In this document: positions 1-6,071 of the stretch, one piece after another
How the letters are laid out: every line of letters begins with the position of its first letter
How positions within the stretch are numbered: the stretch's first letter is position 1
Assembly: GCA_018715855.1 (NCBI GenBank)
Contig: DVKW01000203.1
Location: 1 to 9,300, forward strand
Reading direction: 5' to 3'
DNA from: Candidatus Galligastranaerophilus intestinigallinarum
GTDB taxonomy: Bacteria; Cyanobacteriota; Vampirovibrionia; Gastranaerophilales; Gastranaerophilaceae
DNA: 9,300 bases
Position numbers and translations under genes: made by a program
Notes under the pieces: generated by a model
The model's input: only the letters and a program-made list of their open reading frames with translations
Databases searched by the model: none
Told to the model about the DNA's origin: nothing

Positions 1-32
1 AGGCATATAATTATTCCGAGAGCTTTTTTCAT
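1..32 (-). CDS. 5' end of a divergent gene, probable signal-peptide protein (partial)
   Basis: Only the first ten complete codons lie in the window; the gene continues past the left edge. Read on the minus strand, ATG at 32-30 begins a frame reading MKKALGIIIC, with no stop before the edge. Two lysines followed by a hydrophobic run are typical of the start of a signal peptide or membrane anchor; a Cys at position 10 is too early and too poorly placed to call a lipobox. The start is supported by a GGAGG ribosome site seven bases upstream and by a near-consensus promoter. The gene is divergent from the glycan operon. Its function cannot be told from so little sequence. Confidence 0.62.
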   Translation of the reverse strand, partial: MKKALGIIIC

Positions 33-39
33 TATGCAA

Positions 40-44
40 CCTCC
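40..44 (-). promoter_or_regulatory. Ribosome binding site of the divergent left-edge gene
   Basis: The plus strand reads CCTCC here, giving GGAGG on the minus strand, seven bases before the ATG at 32-30. This is one of the strongest Shine-Dalgarno matches in the window and is the main reason for calling a gene that is mostly outside it. Confidence 0.65.
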
Positions 45-62
45 AACAAAATCTAAGCTCTT

Positions 63-91
63 ATTATCCTTTTTATTGTTTTTTGTGTCAA
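63..91 (-). promoter_or_regulatory. Sigma70-type promoter for the divergent left-edge gene
   Basis: On the minus strand a perfect TTGACA (-35, positions 91-86) is followed after 17 bases by GATAAT (-10, positions 68-63), one mismatch from consensus. Transcription would start near 56 and leave a leader of about 25 bases before the ATG at 32, which contains the GGAGG site. Motif, spacing and distance to the gene all agree. No operator-like inverted repeat was noticed around it. Confidence 0.6.
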
Positions 92-184
92 GTAAAGTTA
101 GTTTTCTTCCTTATTATATAAAACGATTTAAAATTAATTTTGTTCATTTTATATTTAAAATATTAAAAAGAAAAATACGTTTGC

Positions 185-212
185 TTGTTATAAAAAATTC
201 AGCCTGTATAAT
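185..212 (+). promoter_or_regulatory. Candidate promoter of the glycan operon
   Basis: TTGTTA (185-190, four of six matches to TTGACA) and a perfect TATAAT (207-212) are separated by 16 bases. Predicted transcription start is near 219, giving a short leader of about 17 bases before the ATG at 236. In DNA this AT-rich, TATAAT-like hexamers arise by chance, so the call rests on the perfect -10, the spacing and the position directly before the first operon gene. Confidence 0.5.
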
Positions 213-235
213 TAAATGAAAAAAGAAAGTTTAGG

Positions 236-2308
236 ATGAGAATTGAAAGTATTTTTTGTAATGCCCACAATAAATTAAAAATAGCTTTTATTGTTGCGTT
301 AATATTGAAAATTATTCTTCTTGGGGTTTTTTCTTCCGATTATCAAAATTTGCTTTTTATACCTTTTATTGACAGTTTTATTCAAGGTCAATCTAACCCT
401 TGGGAATATGTTTTTGAAAATAATCTTCCTTATGAATTTCCGTATCATCCTTTAATGCTTTATATATTCAGCATAGGCGCATTAATAATTAAGTGGCTTC
501 ATATAGAAAACGTATTTTTTGTTAATTTTATTTTTAAACTTCCAATACTTTTTGCCGATTTAACAATTTTTTATCTTTTATTAAAAACTTTTAAAAATAA
601 TTTTAAAAATATTTTCATTTATTACTTCTTATCGCCTGTTATAATCTATGCTGCTTATATACATTCACAGCTGGATTTAGTTCCTGTAGCATTTTTGTTT
701 TTATCTTTTTATTACTTAAAGAAAAAGAAAATTTTTCAAGGCTCGTTTGTTTTTGCGCTTGCATGCTCTATAAAAACCAATGCAATGCTTTTCTTTCCCA
801 TTTTTGCGGCATATTCAATTAAAAATAACAACAAAAGAAAAACTATATTGGGAAGCATTATGATTGCTGCCATCTACTTTGCCTTTTCAATACCTTATAT
901 ATTTTCAAAGGGCTATAGAGAGCTTGTTTTATTTAATGAAAAAATAAACCTGTTCTTCAGCCTTTATATTCCCGTTGGCAATTTGTGCATATATATTTCA
1001 TTATTTGCGGCAACTCTTTTATATTTAAGATTTTTTGCATACAAAAAAATTAACAATGAACTTTTAGACCTTTATTGCGTTCTTGTTATTTCCTTATTTT
1101 TACTTTTTGTTCCACATTCAACGCCTGCTTGGTTTATTTGGATTGTGCCGTTTTTATCTGTTTTTGCAATTAGCCACTATCAAAAAAATAAAAATATAAC
1201 TTATTCTATAATGCTTTTAAATATTGTTTATCTTGCCTATTTTGTTTTTCTTCACAAGGGAGATTATAACGATTTAACATTTTTATCAAACCCTTTGTAC
1301 ATTAAATATACAAACGAATCAGCAAGAAACATTATTTATACGCTTCTTGAAGCGGTTCTCGTCTGCATAATATATCAAATTTATAAAACAGGCATTAAAA
1401 ATAATTCGCTATATAGAAAAGATAAGGCCATAACCATTGGAATAGGCGGAGATTCAGGCAGCGGTAAATCAACACTTTTATTAGATATAAGACAATTATT
1501 TAAAAATGATTTAATTGAGCTTGAAGGTGACGGCGAACACAAGTGGGAAAGAGGTGATTCAAACTGGAATAATTATACCCACCTTAATCCAAAAGCAAAC
1601 TTCCTTCACAAACAACTTGAAGTAATTTCAAATTTAAAAAAATTAATGCCCGCAATAAGAAAAAATTATAACCACAAAACAGGCAAGTTTGATGCACCTG
1701 TTAAAATTGAACCTAAACCCTACATTGTTTTGTCAGGCTTGCATCCTTTTTATCTTCCCAAAATGCGAAAAGCATTGGACATTAAAATATATTTAAACCC
1801 AAACGAAGAATTAAGAAAATTTTGGAAAATCAGCCGCGACATAAAAGAAAGGGGCTATACAAAAGAAAAAGTTCTTGAATCGATGCAATTAAGAGAAGAG
1901 GATTCAAACAAATATATAAAACCGCAAAAAGAATATGCTGATATAATTATAAGCTATTTTCCTATTGATGTTGACCAATTAAACAATTTTGACAACAACC
2001 CCAATCTTGGGCTTAAAATTGAACTTGATTCAAGCATAGAAGTTGAAGATATTCTTGAAAGGGTATCATCAGAAATTGATATTTTCCATGATTATTCCGA
2101 CAATTTAAAATCTCAAATTATAACAATTAACAAAGATATTGAAATACAGTGGGAAAAAATTTCTTATGAAACTATTGAAAACTTATATGAAATTGTACCT
2201 TTTGGGTTAGAATTAAATAAAGGTTTGAGAGGTTTTATACAACTTATAATTTTAAAAGCAATAAGTGAAAAAATGAAGGAAAAAGATGATAAAAGCTATA
2301 TTGCTTGA
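236..2308 (+). CDS. GT-C-type membrane glycosyltransferase fused to a phosphoribulokinase/uridine-kinase-like domain
   Basis: A 690-residue protein with two unlike halves. Residues 1-385 form about 11-12 hydrophobic segments (for example 15-34, 95-115, 168-195, 277-314, 320-340, 365-385). An acidic first outer loop (D35, D46) and a 'SQLDLVP...SIKTNAMLFFPI' pattern (144-189) recall DUF2029/GT87 and related GT-C polyprenyl-phosphate-sugar-dependent transferases. Residues 398-580 are a P-loop kinase: Walker A GGDSGSGKST (404-413), GDGEHKW (431-437) where phosphoribulokinase has its DDYH-type motif, NPKAN (451-455), GLHP (501-504), and KISRDIKERGY and PQKEYADI further on, all in phosphoribulokinase order. 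The Walker-B glutamate before GLHP is replaced by Ser500. Residues 590-690 resemble no domain I recognise. The start has a weak ribosome site (AGAAAG), so a slightly different start is possible. It is the first gene of the operon. The kinase substrate is unknown; a phosphorylated sugar or polyol, or a nucleoside, is plausible. The split into domains is clear; the exact families are less certain. Confidence 0.82.
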   Translation: MRIESIFCNAHNKLKIAFIVALILKIILLGVFSSDYQNLLFIPFIDSFIQGQSNPWEYVFENNLPYEFPYHPLMLYIFSIGALIIKWLHIENVFFVNFIFKLPILFADLTIFYLLLKTFKNNFKNIFIYYFLSPVIIYAAYIHSQLDLVPVAFLFLSFYYLKKKKIFQGSFVFALACSIKTNAMLFFPIFAAYSIKNNNKRKTILGSIMIAAIYFAFSIPYIFSKGYRELVLFNEKINLFFSLYIPVGNLCIYISLFAATLLYLRFFAYKKINNELLDLYCVLVISLFLLFVPHSTPAWFIWIVPFLSVFAISHYQKNKNITYSIMLLNIVYLAYFVFLHKGDYNDLTFLSNPLYIKYTNESARNIIYTLLEAVLVCIIYQIYKTGIKNNSLYRKDKAITIGIGGDSGSGKSTLLLDIRQLFKNDLIELEGDGEHKWERGDSNWNNYTHLNPKANFLHKQLEVISNLKKLMPAIRKNYNHKTGKFDAPVKIEPKPYIVLSGLHPFYLPKMRKALDIKIYLNPNEELRKFWKISRDIKERGYTKEKVLESMQLREEDSNKYIKPQKEYADIIISYFPIDVDQLNNFDNNPNLGLKIELDSSIEVEDILERVSSEIDIFHDYSDNLKSQIITINKDIEIQWEKISYETIENLYEIVPFGLELNKGLRGFIQLIILKAISEKMKEKDDKSYIA

Positions 2309-2948
2309 TTTAGATAATACTTTATATGATTATGAAACCGCACACAAAACGGCAATATCGGCAGTTTTGGATTTTGCGTTTGATAAAAAAGGTATTGATA
2401 ATAAAAATTTTATTCAAAAATTTGACATAGCAAGAAAAATAGTTCATAACGAATTAAAAAATACAGCCTCTATGCACAACAGGCTTCTTTATTTTCAAAA
2501 AACTACAGAGCTTCTTAACTGTTTTAATGCACCTTTTGTTTTTGATTTATACGAAACGTACTGGAATGCTTTTATTCAAAATATGACACTTTTCGAAGGA
2601 GTTATTGATTTTTTTGAAAAGAACAAAGATAAAAAAATTTGCCTCATAACAGATTTAACTGCCCATATTCAATACAGAAAAATTATTGCCTTAAATATTT
2701 CAAAATACATCAATTTTATTGTTACAAGCGAAGAGGCAGGAGTTGAAAAACCTGATGAAAAAATTTTCAATCTTGCATTAACTAAGCTTCAAATAAGCCC
2801 TAAAGAAGCTGTTATGATTGGAGATTCATATAAAAAAGATATAAAAGGCGCAAATGCTCTTAAAATTAAAGCGTACTATAAAACTACAGAAAAAATAAAC
2901 GATGTCGAAACTTTTACCTCGTTTTTTGAGCTTATGGAGAAAATATAG
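2286..2948 (+). CDS. HAD-superfamily phosphatase/hydrolase
   Basis: This 220-residue protein has all four HAD motifs: I, DLDNT (8-12, nucleophile D8 and acid/base D10); II, LITD (T122); III, Lys155 in VEKPDEKIF; IV, GDS-x3-D (D180, D185). An alpha-helical cap of the C1 type lies between motifs I and II (about 15-100). Such enzymes usually remove phosphate from small cytoplasmic sugar or polyol phosphates. The ATG at 2286 lies inside the end of the kinase gene, with AAGGA (2276-2280) five bases before it, so the two genes overlap by 23 bases and are probably translationally coupled. Lying between a kinase, an aldolase and a nucleotidyltransferase, it probably acts on an intermediate of the same sugar pathway, in the way GmhB removes a phosphate in heptose synthesis. 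The substrate cannot be read from the sequence. Confidence 0.88.
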   Translation: MIKAILLDLDNTLYDYETAHKTAISAVLDFAFDKKGIDNKNFIQKFDIARKIVHNELKNTASMHNRLLYFQKTTELLNCFNAPFVFDLYETYWNAFIQNMTLFEGVIDFFEKNKDKKICLITDLTAHIQYRKIIALNISKYINFIVTSEEAGVEKPDEKIFNLALTKLQISPKEAVMIGDSYKKDIKGANALKIKAYYKTTEKINDVETFTSFFELMEKI

Positions 2949-4004
2949 ATGAATGAAATGAATGATTTTATAAAAATTTCAAAATACGCAGGCGAAAGGT
3001 TTGATTTAACTCAAGCAGGCGGCGGTAACAGTTCCGTTAAAAATGATGACGGCACTATGTATATAAAAGCATCGGGTGTTTATTTATCTGAAATTAATAA
3101 AAATTACGGCTTTTGCCTTGTTGATAATAATGAAATATTAAAGGTTTTTGACGATACAAAAATTTTATACGAAACAGACAAAAGAAAAAAAGATGCACTA
3201 ATAACAGAATATGTTTCAAAAACCAATTTTACAAAAAATTTCAGACCGTCTATTGAAACACTTTTACATTCCTTGCTTAAAAAAGTTACCTTGCATGTTC
3301 ACCCTGTTCAGGTTACTGCAATTTTAACAAGGAAAAATCCTCTAAATTTATTAAATGAAATTTTTTCAAACGATGAATTTATTTTTGTAGAATATAAAAC
3401 CCCGGGGGCAGAACTTGCGTTTGAATTAAAAAGCAAGCTTGAAAAAAATAATAAAGATATAATTTTTCTTCAAAACCATGGGCTTATAATAACTGCAAAT
3501 ACATTAAAAGAGGTTATAAACCTTCTTGAATATGTTTTAGAAAAAATTGAAAACTATCTTGAACTCGACATAAAAAAATATAAGCTTACAAACGAACTTT
3601 CAAGCTATATTAACGACAACGAACATTATGATTACATTTCTTATTTATCAGAAGACAATTTCTTAATTAATAATATTGATGAAAAGTTGTTTACAACCCT
3701 TCCTCTTTTTCCTGATAAACTTGTTTATTCAGGGGTTTCAGCTTTATTTATAAAAAAATCTCCCAAAAATGAAATTGAAGATTACAAAAATAAATTTTAC
3801 ATAATACCAAAAGTACTCTATTATAAAAATCATCTTTTCTTTGTTGCAAAAAATGTCAAAAAAGCAAAAGAAATTGAAGATGTTTTTAAATTTCACATTC
3901 AAACAATTCTTTTTAATAAAGATGAAAACCTAAACCCGCTTACAATGTCTGAAATTGAATATTTAGAAAATTGGGAAGCGGAAAAATACAGACAAAAAAT
4001 TTAA
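2949..4004 (+). CDS. Class II (zinc) aldolase/epimerase-family protein with extra C-terminal domain
   Basis: Residues 5-205 are a class II aldolase/adducin-type domain: AGGGNSS (23-29) and KASG (40-43) for phosphate binding, PSIET with E103 at the position of the catalytic acid/base, HVHP with zinc ligands H116 and H118, and QNHGL with the third ligand H177. Family enzymes (fuculose-1-P and rhamnulose-1-P aldolases, ribulose-5-P 4-epimerase, methylthioribulose-1-P dehydratase) are about 200-275 residues. This protein has 351, and residues 215-351 form an added domain of unknown role, somewhat like the longer RhaD-type proteins. All metal and acid/base residues seem present, so it is probably active on a phosphorylated ketose or a related substrate. 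The start immediately follows the previous stop codon, with GGAGA (2936-2940) eight bases upstream. An in-frame ATG nine bases later is a possible alternative. Reaction direction and substrate are unknown. Confidence 0.85.
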   Translation: MNEMNDFIKISKYAGERFDLTQAGGGNSSVKNDDGTMYIKASGVYLSEINKNYGFCLVDNNEILKVFDDTKILYETDKRKKDALITEYVSKTNFTKNFRPSIETLLHSLLKKVTLHVHPVQVTAILTRKNPLNLLNEIFSNDEFIFVEYKTPGAELAFELKSKLEKNNKDIIFLQNHGLIITANTLKEVINLLEYVLEKIENYLELDIKKYKLTNELSSYINDNEHYDYISYLSEDNFLINNIDEKLFTTLPLFPDKLVYSGVSALFIKKSPKNEIEDYKNKFYIIPKVLYYKNHLFFVAKNVKKAKEIEDVFKFHIQTILFNKDENLNPLTMSEIEYLENWEAEKYRQKI

Positions 4005-4010
4005 AAGGAG
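4005..4010 (+). promoter_or_regulatory. Ribosome binding site fixing a GTG start
   Basis: AAGGAG lies six bases before the GTG at 4017. It fixes a non-ATG start: the first domain's nucleotide-binding motif begins directly after this codon (MQIIIPMTGSGQRF), so a later ATG (codon 7) would cut away the first beta strand. Confidence 0.75.
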
Positions 4011-4016
4011 AAAAAA

Positions 4017-5654
4017 GTGCAAATAATAATACCCATGACAGGAAGTGGGCAAAGGTTTATTGATGGTGGGTATAAAACCCCAAAACCCTTAATTGAAGTT
4101 GACGGAAAACCAATTATAGAGCATGTTGTTAATTTGTTTCCGGATGAAGAAAATTTTATATTTATATGCAATTCGAAACACTTAAAAGAAACAAATATGA
4201 AAGAAGTTTTAAACAGAATTGCACCAAAGGGAAAAATTGTTGAAATTCCGCCTCATAAACTTGGACCTGTTTATGCGGTTTATCAAATTAAAGATTTAAT
4301 TGATGATAATGATGAAGTTATTGTTAATTACTGCGATTTTAGTGTTTATTGGGATTATAAAGACTTTTTATCTCACACAAGAAAAAGAAACGCACAAGGG
4401 GCAATTCCTTCATACAAAGGCTTTCACCCGCACATGTTGGGAAAAATAAACTATGCCTTTATGAGAGATGATAAACAATGGATGCTCGAAATAAGAGAAA
4501 AAGAACCTTTTACAGATAACAGAATGAATGAATACGCTTCTGATGGCACGTATTATTTCCAAAAAGGCGAATATGTAAAAAAATATTTTAAAAGCCTTAT
4601 GGATAAAAACATAAACACAAAAGGGGAATTTTATGTAAGTATGGTCTATAATTTAATGGTTCAAGACAACCTAAAAGTTTCAATATATGAAATTCAGCAC
4701 ATGCAGCAATGGGGAACACCCTGTGAACTTGAAGAATATGTTGAATGGTCAAATTATTTTAAATCACTTACAACCTATAAAAAACCAAACAAAATCTATG
4801 ATGCAATTAAGTTAATTCCTCTTGCAGGGCGTGGTCAAAGGTTTGCTGATGCAGGGTATAAAACACCAAAACCGCTTCTTGATATAAGCGGCAAACCAAT
4901 GATAATTCAAGCGGCAGAAGCACTGCCTGATTGCAGCGAAAATATTTTTGTAGCCCTAAAAGAGCATCTTGAAAAATATCCGCTCAAAGATGCAATTTTA
5001 AACGAATATAAAAATGCAAAAATTATCCCTCTTGATAAGGTTACTGAAGGTCAAGCACAAACGTGTGAATTTGGGCTAAAAGGGGAAGATTTGAATAAAC
5101 CCCTATTTATTGGCGCCTGTGATAATTCTTTAATTATTGATTACGATAAACTTGACAAAGAAATAGAAAATGCAGATGTTCTTTCATTTTCGTTTCAAAA
5201 TAATCCAATAACTGCTAAAAACCCAAACGCTTACGGTTTTCTTGTTGTTGATGATAACAATTTTATAAAAGATGTAAGCGTAAAAATTCCAATTTCAAAT
5301 AACCCTATAAAAGACAATGCCATAACAGGTGCATTTTATTTTAAAAGCGTAAGAATATTTTTAGAATGTCTTAAATATTTATATAAAAATAATATAAGAG
5401 TAAACAATGAATTTTACGCAGACAGCTGTGTTTTAGCGGCAGCTAAATTGGGTTATTGCACAAAGGCTTTTGTTGTTGATAAATATATTTGTTTTGGCAC
5501 ACCCGATGATTATAAAACATTCATTTCTTATCAAAGCCTTTTTCATAAGCTTTCATATCATCCATATAAGCTTCAAAAAGACCCTAATGTTAATAAAGAA
5601 AAAATTGAAAAACTTGATTGTGAATTTAGAGCTTTTAAACAGGAAAATAATTAA
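4017..5654 (+). CDS. Tandem two-domain nucleotidyltransferase (sugar/polyol-phosphate NTP transferase)
   Basis: A 545-residue protein made of two complete nucleotidyltransferase domains of about 245 residues each (1-250 and 264-510) joined by a short linker. Each starts with the nucleotide-binding signature: GSGQRF with KTPKPL (9-24) in the first, GRGQRF with KTPKPL (271-287) in the second. Each has a metal-binding acidic site (D107 in NYCDF; D369 in GACDN), a NEFY/GEFYV stretch (203-207; 463-467) and a WGTP/FGTP motif (232-235; 493-496). Such enzymes make NDP-sugars or CDP-polyols from NTP and a phosphorylated sugar in the cytoplasm. Both sites look intact, so two activations, or one active and one regulatory domain, are possible. 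The signature is also alike at DNA level (4047-4093 against 4833-4879), pointing to an internal duplication that has since diverged. It starts with GTG, 12 bases after the aldolase gene. Single-domain relatives occur in capsule loci; the nucleotide and sugar used are not readable here. Confidence 0.87.
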   Translation: MQIIIPMTGSGQRFIDGGYKTPKPLIEVDGKPIIEHVVNLFPDEENFIFICNSKHLKETNMKEVLNRIAPKGKIVEIPPHKLGPVYAVYQIKDLIDDNDEVIVNYCDFSVYWDYKDFLSHTRKRNAQGAIPSYKGFHPHMLGKINYAFMRDDKQWMLEIREKEPFTDNRMNEYASDGTYYFQKGEYVKKYFKSLMDKNINTKGEFYVSMVYNLMVQDNLKVSIYEIQHMQQWGTPCELEEYVEWSNYFKSLTTYKKPNKIYDAIKLIPLAGRGQRFADAGYKTPKPLLDISGKPMIIQAAEALPDCSENIFVALKEHLEKYPLKDAILNEYKNAKIIPLDKVTEGQAQTCEFGLKGEDLNKPLFIGACDNSLIIDYDKLDKEIENADVLSFSFQNNPITAKNPNAYGFLVVDDNNFIKDVSVKIPISNNPIKDNAITGAFYFKSVRIFLECLKYLYKNNIRVNNEFYADSCVLAAAKLGYCTKAFVVDKYICFGTPDDYKTFISYQSLFHKLSYHPYKLQKDPNVNKEKIEKLDCEFRAFKQENN

Positions 5655-6070
5655 TGGATAAAACTAAAAAAGAAATCTCAAGGTTTATACTATCTGGCAT
5701 TTTGGCTGTTTTAACAGATACTTTTGTTTATTATATTTTATCTCATTTTATTGATTTATCTTTAGCAAAAGGAATTTCATTTCTAACAGGCACAATTACC
5801 GCATATTTAATGAACAAATATTATACCTTTGAGCAAAAAAGAAAAAGCATAAAAGAAGTTGTTAAATTTCTTTTGCTCTATCTTGTTTCTCTCACTGCAA
5901 ATGTTGGAGTAAATAAAACGTGTCTTTTAATCTTACCTTCGGCGTTTTCTTATATTTCATTTTTGAATAATTTTCAAGCGGTAAAATTGTTTTCGTTTTT
6001 GTGCGCAACAGGCACAAGTACAATAATAAATTTTTCAGGTCAAAAATTTTGGGTATTTAAGGGGAAATAA
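5654..6070 (+). CDS. GtrA-like membrane protein (polyprenyl-linked sugar flippase family)
   Basis: A 138-residue protein with four predicted membrane helices (about 8-30, 35-54, 68-93, 108-130) and the GtrA-family pattern: RFILSG at the N-terminus, a sensor-like MNKYYTFEQ after helix two, and NFSGQKFWVF at the C-terminus. GtrA proteins are thought to help move polyprenyl-phosphate-linked sugars across the inner membrane, as in Shigella O-antigen glucosylation; some relatives are linked to arabinogalactan or teichoic acid synthesis. Its ATG shares one base with the stop of the nucleotidyltransferase gene (TAATG), with AGGA (5641-5644) nine bases upstream, which implies translational coupling. 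A GT-C transferase and a GT2 enzyme follow directly, completing the set of functions in a Gtr cassette. Family assignment is firm; the lipid-linked substrate is inferred. Confidence 0.9.
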   Translation: MDKTKKEISRFILSGILAVLTDTFVYYILSHFIDLSLAKGISFLTGTITAYLMNKYYTFEQKRKSIKEVVKFLLLYLVSLTANVGVNKTCLLILPSAFSYISFLNNFQAVKLFSFLCATGTSTIINFSGQKFWVFKGK

Positions 6071-6071
6071 A

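Noticed and set aside
34..219. A 61-codon hydrophobic plus-strand reading frame
   Set aside because: It is open because the DNA is AT-rich, lacks a well-placed ribosome site, lies across the minus-strand promoter and the plus-strand -35/-10 region, and its first bases are better explained as the antisense of a minus-strand gene start with GGAGG.
5470..5661. A 63-codon plus-strand frame within the end of the nucleotidyltransferase gene
   Set aside because: It is an out-of-frame shadow of the second nucleotidyltransferase domain, whose FGTP motif and C-terminal helix are clearly encoded in the main frame.
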